A stretch of DNA of 64,000 bases. Source: UBA1952 sp965246855. GTDB taxonomy: Bacteria; Bacteroidota; Bacteroidia; Chitinophagales; Chitinophagaceae. Positions within the stretch are counted from its first letter, which is position 1; each line of letters begins with the position of its first letter. The stretch is from assembly GCA_965246855.1 (NCBI GenBank), contig CBDFFP010000002.1, positions 62,001 through 126,000 on the forward strand, in the 5' to 3' direction. The notes beneath the pieces were generated by a model. That model was given only the letters and a program-made list of their open reading frames with translations. It ran no database searches and was not told the DNA's origin. A program made the translations under genes and the position numbers. Below are positions 52,586 to 60,225 of this stretch, piece by piece.

Positions 52586-53374
52586 CTACTTCTGGATTTC
52601 TACTTCTGACTTCCCTTCCAGATAGTACACATACACCCCCGGAAATTTCTTCCGTTTCCCGGCTTTCCATTGATAATCTTCCGTGCTGGATTCCCCGGCA
52701 AGGCGGCGAAGCGTGTGCAGGGAATGCAGCCGCAACACCGACACCGCGCCGTCCCACAACGTACACAGCGGCACGAGCGGCAGCAGATACGTGAGCAACA
52801 AGCGGCTCCACCGAAGCGGCCTGATAAACGGCGAGGCGAAAAGAAAAAGAACGGGCATCAGCCCGAAAACACCGCAGAGGAGCGCCAGCCGGTTGCCGCC
52901 GCCATCGCAGAAAAGCGCCGCGTTTTTGGAAGCCGCCGTTTCCCGTAAAAGGCTCTTTAAACCGTCTTCGTCGAAATGGTGCAGCGCCGAAAACATGGTG
53001 AACACCACGCCTTCTGCTTTGGGCAAATGCAGCGCATCCACCGATTGCCGCGCACCGCGAATCGTCTCCGGGAACCGCGCCCGCAGGGCGTTCCAGGATT
53101 CGGGATTGGGATATAAATCGGAAAGCAGCACGCGGACGTTTGGTGTCTTTACCTCTGAAAGCAAACTTTCTATCGGCCCTGCACCGCCGGAAGCAAGGTC
53201 AAAAATTTTGGGCTGTTTTTCTTTCCGCAACTTCTCCTCCAACAACGGCACCACCGGCGCATACAGCTTTCCGAGCTTCAGGAAAAAGGTAAGGAAGTCC
53301 AGCATTCCGTTGCGAAGCACCGCCGGAAACCACGGGAAATCTTCCCATTCAAAAAGGCAGCGGCGGAGATTCAA
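52586..53374 (-). CDS. SAM-dependent methyltransferase-like membrane-associated protein
   Basis: The product has up to 262 residues from TTG 53374; an internal ATG at residue 24 is the alternative. KIFDLASGGAGPIESLL (about 57-73) is motif I of class I methyltransferases, VLLSDLYPNPESWN motif II, and VVFTMFSALHHFDEDGLKSL (about 123-142) the motif IV-V region. Two hydrophobic segments (LLCGVFGLMPVLFLFASPFI, and LLLTYLLPLVPLC, about 165-205) are unusual and suggest membrane binding. The substrate is unknown, probably a lipid. Confidence 0.7.
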   Translation of the reverse strand: MNLRRCLFEWEDFPWFPAVLRNGMLDFLTFFLKLGKLYAPVVPLLEEKLRKEKQPKIFDLASGGAGPIESLLSEVKTPNVRVLLSDLYPNPESWNALRARFPETIRGARQSVDALHLPKAEGVVFTMFSALHHFDEDGLKSLLRETAASKNAALFCDGGGNRLALLCGVFGLMPVLFLFASPFIRPLRWSRLLLTYLLPLVPLCTLWDGAVSVLRLHSLHTLRRLAGESSTEDYQWKAGKRKKFPGVYVYYLEGKSEVEIQK

Positions 53375-53379
53375 AAAAG

Positions 53380-53534
53380 GTTGGAATGTTGGACAGCCCT
53401 TCGGGCGTTGGAATGGCGGAAGCCGTTGGATGCACTCCGTGCGTTGGAGTGTTAGAAACTTTCGGCGGCGGAGCGGTGAAGCTTGCGCGATTTAAAAATA
53501 ATTCCAACATTCCAACGCGAAGCACTCCAACATC
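53380..53534. repeat. GTTGGA plus mini-hairpin array, period 18
   Basis: GTTGGA occurs at 53380, 53388, 53407, 53425 and 53443. The last four are spaced 18-19 bases apart, and between them stand three tiny hairpins: GCCC-TTC-GGGC, GGC-GGAA-GCC and GCAC-TCC-GTGC. The right end (53501-53534) carries the inverse, TTCCAACATTCCAACGCGAAG. So the whole element is an inverted repeat. A related segment is at 26316-26392. Confidence 0.75.
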
Positions 53535-54234
53535 AAAACAGATACATTAGCCGCACGGCCCACAGATTATTATATTGATCGGTGCGGCCAAAGCCGGGAT
53601 AATAATCCTTGCGGATGGTGAGGAGGGAATACTGGAAACGGGCATTGAGGAAAAGCTTCTTCCACAGGTGCAGACTGCCGCCGGCAATAATATTGATATC
53701 GCTTTTGCGGAAAGGATAGGCGTTTGCGTCGAGGTTGATAGAAGAGATGTTGTCGGAGATTTCAATCACCTCATTTGTGCCCACCAGTTGCGAGTAGGAA
53801 AGCCCGGCGCCGAAATGGCTTCTACGATGGTCAAAATAATTGAACATCACCGGAATTTCTGCGTAATTCAGATTGATGGCGTAGTTCGTCAGCAGGCTGT
53901 CTCCACCCAGTTTTTTTACCACATTGCTGCGCGCGCCTTTTTGAGAGAACAGAATTTCCAGCGAAACCGCCGTGTGTTCGCTCAGCCGGGTATAAACGAT
54001 GCCGCCCACGTTCAGCCCCACTTTGTGGTAGCCCGCATAGGCGTCGCCGTCCACCTGAGCGAAATTGGTTCCGAGCAGCAGGCCGCCATAAAAAGTGCGG
54101 GGAACTTCTTCGAAAATACCTTCCGAACTTTGACCGGAAATTTGTGCAGAAACAGTTGTGCAGCGCATCCCAAACAAAAGCAGCAAAACAATGGCGCGGC
54201 CTGCCCTACTTTTAATCATCTTGAATTCTTGCAT
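53533..54234 (-). CDS. PorT-family outer membrane beta-barrel protein
   Basis: The product has 233 residues from ATG 54234 (or 228 from 54219, which gives the cleaner signal peptide AIVLLLLFGMRCTTVSAQ). Strands such as FYGGLLLGTNFAQVDGD, AVSLEILFSQKGA, YAEIPVMFNYFD and SHFGAGLSYSQLVGT match the eight-strand PorT-like family (outer membrane beta-barrel of the OprF/OmpA-size class). It ends YNNLWAVRLMYLF, with a C-terminal Phe as in barrel proteins. It lies head-to-head with the gene at 54241, with only 6 bases between the starts. Confidence 0.8.
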   Translation of the reverse strand: MQEFKMIKSRAGRAIVLLLLFGMRCTTVSAQISGQSSEGIFEEVPRTFYGGLLLGTNFAQVDGDAYAGYHKVGLNVGGIVYTRLSEHTAVSLEILFSQKGARSNVVKKLGGDSLLTNYAINLNYAEIPVMFNYFDHRRSHFGAGLSYSQLVGTNEVIEISDNISSINLDANAYPFRKSDINIIAGGSLHLWKKLFLNARFQYSLLTIRKDYYPGFGRTDQYNNLWAVRLMYLF

Positions 54235-54240
54235 GACGGA

Positions 54241-54531
54241 ATGAGTTTCAAATATACACCGGCTGTTTTGAGGAAGCTGGAACAAATCTTTGAGGCGGCG
54301 GCCTACACCGTGCGCTACGAAAAAGGCACTTTTCAGTCGGGCTGCTGCCTGCTGGAGCACCGCAAAGTTGTGGTGGTAAACCGCTTTCTGCCGGTGGAGG
54401 GCCGCATCAATGCGCTGGTGGAAATGCTGCTGAGCCTGCCGCTGGAAACCGCAAATCTTCCCGCCGAACTGCTGTCTTTCTATAACACGCTGCGCAAGGA
54501 TAAAACGCCTGCCATGCCCGAAAATCCTTAA
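54241..54531 (+). CDS. Conserved Bacteroidetes protein of unknown function
   Basis: The product has 96 residues. Blocks are FKYTPAVLRKLEQIFEAAAY, YTVRYEKGTFQSGCCLLEH, KVVVVNRFLPVEGRINALVE. This short alpha-beta protein looks conserved across the phylum but has no known role. No signal peptide. It is followed by the hydrolase gene 18 bases later, so they probably share a transcript. Confidence 0.7.
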   Translation: MSFKYTPAVLRKLEQIFEAAAYTVRYEKGTFQSGCCLLEHRKVVVVNRFLPVEGRINALVEMLLSLPLETANLPAELLSFYNTLRKDKTPAMPENP

Positions 54532-54549
54532 GCGCCCCGGCAAAAGTCT

Positions 54550-55317
54550 ATGGAAGTTGTTTTCTTGGGAACCGGAACCTCACAGGGCGTTCCGGTCATT
54601 GGCTGCCGCTGTGTGGTTTGTGCTTCTACAGACCCGCACGACAAGCGGCTGCGCGCCAGTGTGCTCCTCCGCTGGCCCGAAGACGGCATCGCGATTGTCA
54701 TTGACACCGGCCCGGATTTCCGCTACCAGATGCTGCGCGAAAGCGTAAGCCGCTTGGATGCCGTGCTGCTTACCCATTCCCACAAAGACCATATCGCAGG
54801 GCTGGACGACGTGCGGGCGTTCAACTATCTTCAGCAGGCGCACATGCCGGTTTACTGCACCCGGCCCACGGAAGAAGTGCTGCGCCGGGAATTCGCCTAT
54901 GCTTTTAAAGTACCCTCCTACCCCGGCGTTCCGCAGATTGACATTCGGCAAATTGACCCCGTGCCGTTTGTGGTGGAAGGAAAGGATTTCACGCCGATTC
55001 AGACTTTTCACGCGGGCATGGAAGTGCTGGGATTCCGATGGGGGAACTTTGCCTACATCACCGACGCCAACGAGATTGCCGAAAGCGAAATAGAGAAGCT
55101 CTCCGGACTGGATGTTCTGGTGCTGAACGCGCTGCGCCACGAGCCGCATATCTCGCATTTCACGCTGGCCGAAGCAGTGGAACTGGGCTGGAAAACCGGC
55201 GCAAAAAAGGTTTTGTTCACCCACATGAGCCACCAGATCGGGCTGCATGCGGACATCAACAAACACCTGCCCAAACACATGGCGCTGGCGCACGACGGAC
55301 TGCGGGTGGAAGTGTGA
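54550..55317 (+). CDS. MBL-fold phosphodiesterase (PhnP-like)
   Basis: The product has 255 residues. It begins MEVVFLGTGTSQGVPVIGC, then GCRCVVC (structural zinc site). LTHSHKDHIAGLDD (about 75-88) is the HxHxDH motif; HAGMEVLGFRWGNFAYITDA holds the His-Asp pair, and FTHMSHQIG the later His. This arrangement fits the PhnP branch of cyclic-phosphate phosphodiesterases, but no phosphonate genes are nearby, so the substrate could be another 2',3' or 1,2-cyclic phosphate. Confidence 0.85.
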   Translation: MEVVFLGTGTSQGVPVIGCRCVVCASTDPHDKRLRASVLLRWPEDGIAIVIDTGPDFRYQMLRESVSRLDAVLLTHSHKDHIAGLDDVRAFNYLQQAHMPVYCTRPTEEVLRREFAYAFKVPSYPGVPQIDIRQIDPVPFVVEGKDFTPIQTFHAGMEVLGFRWGNFAYITDANEIAESEIEKLSGLDVLVLNALRHEPHISHFTLAEAVELGWKTGAKKVLFTHMSHQIGLHADINKHLPKHMALAHDGLRVEV

Positions 55318-55328
55318 ATTTTCTTACC

Positions 55329-55446
55329 TCCACGACTTGCGAGTCGTGGCAATTGCTATTCGTCCCTTTCCCGGACGTGAGGTTCTCGGAAGAAGGAACC
55401 GGGAAAGGGTTCAATAGCAACAGCAACGGGTGCAAACCCGTGGACG
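55329..55446 (+). repeat. Composite palindromic repeat, copy 3
   Basis: Hairpins are CCACGACT/AGTCGTGG, GTCC/GGAC, AACC/GGTT and ACGGGT/ACCCGT, with the linker CAATTGCTATTCG. The first 50 bases match the reverse complement of copy 1 very closely. The last hairpin stem is ACGGGT-ACCCGT where copy 1 has CACGAG-CTCGTG, a compensatory change. The gap 55318-55587 has no gene. Confidence 0.85.
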
Positions 55447-55587
55447 CGAATGGAAATTGAACAATCCCCTAGCGCGTTCCTACAAAATCCTCTTTCGTCT
55501 GGAGACTTTTGTTTTTGGAACTAAACCTTTGGTGCTCCTAATCCGTCCTAGCGCCTACATTTACGACTCCATTTCCCCCAAAACAGC

Positions 55588-56118
55588 ATGAAAAAAGTAC
55601 TCGCTGCTTCTGCATTTGTGTTTTCCATGGCCGCCGCTACTGCCGCCCATGCGCAGTATGAAAACACCGCTATCAAAACGGGCATGAAGGCTCCAGAACT
55701 GGCTTTCAATTCCCCCGAAGGCAAAGAAATCAAGCTTTCCGACGTCAATAAAGGCCGGTATGTACTGGTGGATTTCTGGGCATCGTGGTGTGGCCCCTGC
55801 CGCCGCGCCAATCCAAAACTGGTGAGCCTTTATAAAGAGATGAAGGAGAAGAAACTGAAAGGCGCGCCGAAGGGTTTTGAGATTTACAGCGTCTCCTTAG
55901 ACAAAAGCGCGGAAGCCTGGACAAAGGCAATTGCCGACGACGGCCTTTCCTGGACAACGCACGTGAGCGACCTCGGCGGCTGGCAGTCGCAAGGTGCAGC
56001 AGCCTATGGCGTAGCGTTTATTCCGCAAGCTTTTCTGGTGGATCCAAGCGGCAAAATCGTTGGCAAATACATGACCGCCGAAGAAGCCGCACCAGACCTG
56101 AAAAAGCTGGTAAAGTAA
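55588..56118 (+). CDS. TlpA/ResA-like periplasmic thioredoxin
   Basis: The product has 176 residues with a signal peptide (VLAASAFVFSMAAATAAHAQ). The thioredoxin domain has VLVDFWASWCGPCRRANP (about 56-73) with the CGPC active site and VAFIPQAFLVDPSGKIVGKY (about 144-163) with the cis-Pro. It reduces or isomerises disulfides in the periplasm. Lacking a lipobox, it is probably soluble. Confidence 0.9.
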   Translation: MKKVLAASAFVFSMAAATAAHAQYENTAIKTGMKAPELAFNSPEGKEIKLSDVNKGRYVLVDFWASWCGPCRRANPKLVSLYKEMKEKKLKGAPKGFEIYSVSLDKSAEAWTKAIADDGLSWTTHVSDLGGWQSQGAAAYGVAFIPQAFLVDPSGKIVGKYMTAEEAAPDLKKLVK

Positions 56119-56150
56119 TTGGAATAAATGTGGCAATGTGAAGGAATATG

Positions 56151-56194
56151 GAGAACGCGGCAATGTACAATTCGTATGCATTGCCGCATTCTCT
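56151..56194. repeat. Imperfect inverted repeat after the thioredoxin gene
   Basis: GAGAACGCGGCAATG pairs with CATTGCCGCATTCTC at 14 of 15 positions around a 14-base loop. Around it the 224-base gap (56119-56343) repeats the words GCATT, ACATTTTTCACA and TTATCACATTTTT. It may act as a terminator or a repeat relic. Confidence 0.6.
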
Positions 56195-56285
56195 TATCAG
56201 TTACTTACATTTTTCACATGACCGCATTGACTTTCGCATTATCACATTTTTACACATTATCACATTTTTTTTCAGTTTTCCGCAT

Positions 56286-56293
56286 TATCTTCG
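56286..56293 (+). promoter_or_regulatory. Putative -7 element of rpmE2
   Basis: TATCTTCG matches TAnnTTTG with one change, about 50 bases before the start codon. The sequence around it is AT-rich. Confidence 0.45.
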
Positions 56294-56343
56294 CGGCCTC
56301 AAAAAACCGGCACGGCAAAATCCGTGCGCCAAAAAAGCACCTG

Positions 56344-56595
56344 ATGAAACAAAACCTGCACCCGAAAGAATACCGCACTGTGGTGTTCAAAGACATGTCC
56401 AACGAGTATGCGTTCCTGACGCGCTCTACGGCTGCAACGCGCGAAACCATTACTTGGGAAGACGGCAAGGAATATCCGCTGCTGAAAGTGGAGATTTCCC
56501 ACAAAAGCCACCCGTTCTACACCGGCAAAAACGTACTGGTGGATACCGCAGGCCGTATCGACAAATTCAAGAAGCGCTACGCCAAGAAAGCATAA
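56344..56595 (+). CDS. rpmE2: 50S ribosomal protein L31, type B
   Basis: The product has 83 residues. KQNLHPKEYRTVVFKDMSN opens the protein and HPFYTGKNVLVDTAGRIDKF is the conserved C-terminal block. The four zinc-binding Cys of the type A protein are absent, so it is the zinc-free paralogue. It ends in a basic tail KKRYAKKA. Confidence 0.95.
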   Translation: MKQNLHPKEYRTVVFKDMSNEYAFLTRSTAATRETITWEDGKEYPLLKVEISHKSHPFYTGKNVLVDTAGRIDKFKKRYAKKA

Positions 56596-56622
56596 GCGTT
56601 TCCGGCACCTTTTTTCTTTTCT

Positions 56623-56645
56623 ACGCAGCTTCGGCTGCGTTTTTT
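56623..56645 (+). terminator. Terminator after rpmE2
   Basis: ACGCAGC-TTCG-GCTGCGT followed by T6. A very stable tetraloop hairpin. Confidence 0.85.
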
Positions 56646-56677
56646 ATTTTCGCAGTTCCCCTTTCTCTACACTCCCT

Positions 56678-57907
56678 ATGCTGCTTGCTTTCCTCGACGA
56701 TGTCCACTGCCCGAAACTGTATCCTTTTACCCGCACCCGAAGCGCCGCCGACATCCGTTGTGGCATCCTGACCTTGCGGGAACGCTGGGAAAAAACGTTG
56801 GGCGCAGAAAAGTCGGTAACGCTTACTGCCGGCGTGCTGCAAAAGCTGTATCCGGCAACACCAACAGACGGCGAGGTGCTCTTGCTGAACAGCCGTTTGC
56901 TGGGTGGTGAGGAACTGACAGAAGTTGTAGAGTCGCTTCCCGTTGGAACCGCTCTGCACAATGAAGAAGGCATTTTCCTCGCGGCGCGGCTGCAACAGAT
57001 GCCCGGAAGCCCCGAAGAAGCGACGACGCAGTTTGCGGCGCTTCCCACAAAAACCTTTGAAGGCGCAGCGATGCTTCAGCACATCTGGAATATTTTTTCG
57101 CTCAACGGTGCGTGGATAAAGCACGATTTTGAGCTGCTCACCCACCGGCGGCTTTCCATGCTGCTGCCCGCAGGCGTTATCACCAAAAAGAACGAGCAGA
57201 TTTTTCTGGAAGAAGGCGCGAAAATCGGGCTGGGCGTGCTGCTGAACGCGGGTAACGGGCCAATCTACATCGGTAAAAACGCCGAGATTATGGACGGCAC
57301 GATCGTGCGCGGGCCCATGGCGCTGGGCGAAGGCGCGGTGGTGAAGATGGGCGCAAAAATCTATGGCGACACCACGATTGGGCCAGGCTGCAAGGTGGGC
57401 GGCGAGATAACCAACGCCGTGTTTTTTGCCAACAGCAACAAAGGCCACGACGGCTATGTGGGCAACTGTGTGGTGGGCGAATGGTGCAATATCGGGGCCG
57501 ACACCAACGCATCCAACTTGAAAAACAACTACGACAAGGTGAAGATTCAGGAAGACGCAACCAGCAGGCGCGTTTCCACCGGGCTGACATTTTGCGGCCT
57601 GCTGATGGGCGACCATTCCAAATGCGGCATCAACACAATGTTCAACACCGGCACGGTAGCGGGCGTTTCCTGCAATATTTATGGCGGCGATTTCCCACCG
57701 GCCTATATTCCGTCTTTTAGCTGGGGCGGCGCGGCGGGCTTTAAGACTTATACGCTCGACAAAGCCATAGACGCGGCCAACCGCATGATGGAGCGGCGCG
57801 ACAAAACCCTTTCCGAAGCAGAACGTCAGGTGCTGACGGCTATCTTTGAAGAAACGGCAGCACAACGCGCAATGCATCACGCCAAAACCGAAAAAGCAGC
57901 GGAGTAA
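56678..57907 (+). CDS. GlmU-like sugar nucleotidyltransferase family protein
   Basis: The product has 409 residues. The first 130 residues are an atypical, shortened region without the G-x-G-T-R-M nucleotide-binding signature of true GlmU. Residues about 170-350 form a left-handed beta helix with repeats such as IYIGKNAEIMDGTIVRGPMA and AKIYGDTTIGPGCKVGGEI. ADTNASNLKNNYDKVKI (about 274-290) matches the acetyltransferase region of the family. The C-terminal 60 residues are helical. It resembles the phylum's GlmU-family protein, putatively acting on sugar phosphates. Confidence 0.8.
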   Translation: MLLAFLDDVHCPKLYPFTRTRSAADIRCGILTLRERWEKTLGAEKSVTLTAGVLQKLYPATPTDGEVLLLNSRLLGGEELTEVVESLPVGTALHNEEGIFLAARLQQMPGSPEEATTQFAALPTKTFEGAAMLQHIWNIFSLNGAWIKHDFELLTHRRLSMLLPAGVITKKNEQIFLEEGAKIGLGVLLNAGNGPIYIGKNAEIMDGTIVRGPMALGEGAVVKMGAKIYGDTTIGPGCKVGGEITNAVFFANSNKGHDGYVGNCVVGEWCNIGADTNASNLKNNYDKVKIQEDATSRRVSTGLTFCGLLMGDHSKCGINTMFNTGTVAGVSCNIYGGDFPPAYIPSFSWGGAAGFKTYTLDKAIDAANRMMERRDKTLSEAERQVLTAIFEETAAQRAMHHAKTEKAAE

Positions 57908-58041
57908 ACGGCTGCCAAAAGCGGTGTCTGTCCTAATCTTTTGTCCTCCCGGAACGGGAACACAGAAGACGCAAGCCGGTGTTTCCGGTTTCAGAAATGC
58001 CCCTCACATACTAAAAAAACCTTTCCCCAAAACCACTTTTT

Positions 58042-58803
58042 ATGAAAAGAAAAAAAATTATTGCCGGCAACTGGAAAATGAACGGTGATGGTGTCTCCAA
58101 CCGGGCGCTTGTAAAAAAAATTCTCCGCACCGGCGAGGCCATTGAGGTGATTATCGCCCCGCCCTCCGTTTATCTGTCGGACATCCGGAAACTGGTCTAT
58201 ACCCGGTGGGACATGGCCCTGGCGGGGCAGAACTGCCATGCCGAAGCGAGCGGCGCTTTCACTGGCGAGTTAAGCCCGGAAATGCTGAAAGACGTGGGTT
58301 GCGAATGGGTGATTCTGGGCCACAGCGAGCGCCGCGAATACCAGAAGGAAGACAGTGCGCTGCTTCTAGCTAAAACCAAAGCAGCCTTGCGTGCGGGCCT
58401 GAAAGTAATTTTCTGCTGCGGAGAGCCGCTGGACATCCGCGATGCAGAAAAGCAGAACAAATATGTGGAAAAGCAGTTAAAGGAAACGGTTCTCACGCTT
58501 GGGGCGGAGGACTGGAAATCCTTGGTGATCGCCTATGAGCCGATTTGGGCGATTGGCACGGGCCGCACGGCTACGGCGCAGCAGGCGCAGGAAATGCACG
58601 CCCACATCCGCAAGGTTATTAGTGACGCGCTGGGCGAAAAAGTAGCGGCGCAAACGCGCATTTTGTATGGCGGCAGCGCGAAGCCCGGAAACGCACCGGA
58701 GTTGTTTGCCCAGCCCGATGTGGACGGCGGACTGATTGGCGGCGCGGCCTTGAAAGCAGAGGATTTTAACGGCATTATTGCGGCGGCGATAGCGGCTAAA
58801 TAA
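58042..58803 (+). CDS. tpiA: Triose-phosphate isomerase
   Basis: The product has 253 residues. Catalytic residues are Lys in IIAGNWKMNG (about 6-15), His in WVILGHSERREY (about 89-100) and Glu in VIAYEPIWAIGTG (about 163-175). The C-terminal block ILYGGSAKPGNA and DGGLIGGAALK are the phosphate-binding strands. Interconverts dihydroxyacetone phosphate and glyceraldehyde 3-phosphate in glycolysis. Length and motifs are normal. Confidence 0.98.
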   Translation: MKRKKIIAGNWKMNGDGVSNRALVKKILRTGEAIEVIIAPPSVYLSDIRKLVYTRWDMALAGQNCHAEASGAFTGELSPEMLKDVGCEWVILGHSERREYQKEDSALLLAKTKAALRAGLKVIFCCGEPLDIRDAEKQNKYVEKQLKETVLTLGAEDWKSLVIAYEPIWAIGTGRTATAQQAQEMHAHIRKVISDALGEKVAAQTRILYGGSAKPGNAPELFAQPDVDGGLIGGAALKAEDFNGIIAAAIAAK

Positions 58804-58818
58804 TTTTTCCGGGCGGAA

Positions 58819-58849
58819 TTTGGCAGTTTGGGCTGTTTGGCTATCTTTG
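58819..58849 (+). promoter_or_regulatory. Promoter of tRNA-Glu
   Basis: TTTG (58819-58822), a 19-base spacer and TATCTTTG (58842-58849), ending 20 bases before the tRNA. An exact consensus match. Confidence 0.75.
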
Positions 58850-58869
58850 CGCTCCCAAACGGGAAAAAA

Positions 58870-58940
58870 GCGGCGTTGGTCAATCGGTTAAGACGCCTCC
58901 CTTTCACGGAGGAATGACGGGTTCGACTCCCGTACGCCGT
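58870..58940 (+). tRNA. tRNA-Glu (anticodon TTC)
   Basis: Acceptor GCGGCGT/ACGCCGT with one G-T pair, D-arm GTC/GAC, anticodon stem CCTCC/GGAGG with loop CTTTCAC (anticodon TTC), T-stem ACGGG/CCCGT with TTCGACT. CCA is not encoded. Confidence 0.92.
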
Positions 58941-58943
58941 ACA

Positions 58944-58975
58944 GAAAAAAGCAACCGTTGTGGTTGCTTTTTTAA
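58944..58975 (+). terminator. Terminator between tRNA-Glu and tRNA-Arg
   Basis: GCAACC/GGTTGC with a 5-base loop and A6/T6 flanks. Confidence 0.75.
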
Positions 58976-58982
58976 TTTTTCC

Positions 58983-59057
58983 GGTCTCGTCGTACAACGG
59001 ATAGTATAAGAGTTTCCGAAGCTCCAGATCGTGGTTCGATTCCACGCGGGACCACCA
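58983..59057 (+). tRNA. tRNA-Arg (anticodon CCG)
   Basis: Acceptor GGTCTCG/CGGGACC, D-arm GTAC/GTAT with loop AACGGATA, anticodon stem with loop TTCCGAA (anticodon CCG), T-stem CGTGG/CCACG with TTCGATT, and an encoded CCA end. The outermost anticodon-stem pair is A-C and the innermost T-G, so the stem is weak. Confidence 0.75.
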
Positions 59058-59092
59058 AAAGCCGCTTTCTGAAAAAGGAAGCGGCTTTTTTG
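59058..59092 (+). terminator. Terminator after tRNA-Arg
   Basis: GCCGCTT/AAGCGGC (59061-59067 with 59079-59085) flanked by A and T tracts. Confidence 0.8.
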
Positions 59093-59127
59093 TTTTCTAA
59101 AAGGCGAAAAGTAAGCACAAATGTTAT

Positions 59128-59135
59128 TACCTTTG
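59128..59135 (+). promoter_or_regulatory. Putative -7 element of mazE (near-leaderless)
   Basis: TACCTTTG is an exact match ending 4 bases before the ATG at 59140. No TTTG element is seen at the usual distance. Confidence 0.5.
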
Positions 59136-59139
59136 AGAG

Positions 59140-59403
59140 ATGCAAAACAGTTTTCCCGCCCGGATAAGTCCCATAGGCAATAGTCAGGGGATACGCCTGC
59201 CGAAGGTTTTAGCCCATTCATTGGGCACTACGGACGTTATCTTAGAGCAAACGCCGGAAGGCATTCTGATAAGGCCCGCCGTCAAAGTACCGCCTTTGAG
59301 CGAATGGACGGCTATCATGGAGAAAATGAAGATTACGGAGGAACCCGAATGGGACGAGTGGGACATAACCCTTTCCGACGGATTAGCCCCTTATGAAGAC
59401 TAA
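59140..59403 (+). CDS. mazE: MazE-like (AbrB-fold) antitoxin
   Basis: The product has 87 residues. ARISPIGNSQGIRLPKVLAH (about 7-26) is the swapped-hairpin AbrB DNA-binding domain. TPEGILIRPAVK closes it. The tail (EEPEWDEWDITLSDGLAPYE, about 66-85) is acidic and Trp-rich, as needed to fill the MazF groove. It overlaps the toxin gene by 11 bases. Confidence 0.88.
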   Translation: MQNSFPARISPIGNSQGIRLPKVLAHSLGTTDVILEQTPEGILIRPAVKVPPLSEWTAIMEKMKITEEPEWDEWDITLSDGLAPYED

Positions 59404-59746
59404 CTCCATGAACAGCAAAGCCCCCGACTATAAAAAATGGGATATTGTCTTAGCGTCTTTAGACCCTACCATAGGCGCGGAAATAGCTAAAACGCGCCCG
59501 GTGCTGATTATCAGCCCGGAGGCGGTTAATCGTTTCATGCGTACCGTTACCGTTATCCCCTTCACGTCCCAACCGAAAGGCTACCCCTTCCGTTTCCCGA
59601 TCCGATTAGACGGCAAGGCGGGCGAGCTATGTTTAGACCAAATAAAGAGTATAGATAAGAGCCGGATCGTGAAAAAGAAAAAGCCTTTGGACAAACAGCA
59701 CCGGGCGGACGTAAACGAAATTTTAGCCCGGTATTTTTCGGAGTAG
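59393..59746 (+). CDS. mazF: MazF/PemK-family mRNA interferase toxin
   Basis: The product has 117 residues. DYKKWDIVLASLDP (about 12-25), EIAKTRPVLIISPEA (about 30-44), TVTVIPFTS (about 51-59), then GELCLDQIKSIDKSRI (about 77-92) give the full PemK/MazF fold, including the Arg and Ser/Thr of the RNA cleavage site. A later ATG at 59408 is also possible. After the TAG stop, 44 further sense codons follow in the same frame. Confidence 0.9.
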   Translation: MKTNSMNSKAPDYKKWDIVLASLDPTIGAEIAKTRPVLIISPEAVNRFMRTVTVIPFTSQPKGYPFRFPIRLDGKAGELCLDQIKSIDKSRIVKKKKPLDKQHRADVNEILARYFSE

Positions 59747-60225
59747 GGCCGCGTATTTCCGGGAAAGAACTTTACAAAACTTCACTTTTATCCCAATGCC
59801 CCGCACCCGTACCATGTTTACATCGGCTATAGCCCAGAAGGAGAAAGGAGCGACAGCGAGGCGAAAATAATAAGTAGATAATAAGTAAAACCCTGTTTTT
59901 GGGGTGGCTGCAAAAGTCCCCCGGTTTATCCCCTGCGAGGGGCAACCTACCGAAAACAGTCCTCCAACAGTCCCCCAAAAAATTCAACAGCGTACCGAGC
60001 CTTATACAGCAAGGGTTTACGCCTTTAAGACGGATTTCATGCGAGACCACTTTGCCTCTTAACCGCGTCTTTCAGAAAGATGCAGTTTTTTATTGCTGCT
60101 TATGCCGGCTTTATAAAAATACACTCTTCTGCCGGCAATTTGACACCATAAGCAGGGATGATCCAAGAAGCCGATACAGGTATTCTGGCCCTGTTTTTGA
60201 TGTAGATTTTTCTTTTTTTCCCTGA
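59747..60225. other. Gene-free stretch of 479 bases after mazF
   Basis: It opens with 44 sense codons in the mazF frame (to TAA at 59879-59881), including HFYPNAPHPYHVYIGYSPEG, which looks protein-like but has no recognised family. AAAACAGTCCTCCAACAGTC at 59955 shows a short direct repeat. The remainder is AT-richer and holds no convincing gene; it may be a relic left with the toxin-antitoxin module. Confidence 0.45.

Noticed and set aside
53575..54531. 318-codon frame on the plus strand
   Set aside because: Most of it is antisense to the PorT gene; only the part from the ATG at 54241 is a credible gene.
56621..57880. 419-codon frame on the minus strand
   Set aside because: Exact shadow of the GlmU-like gene, His/Val-rich.
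59018..59032. tRNA-Gly (TCC) reading of the second plus-strand tRNA
   Set aside because: The stem for that loop has three mismatches; the CCG reading has a better stem, and the CAACGGATAG D-loop is typical of tRNA-Arg.
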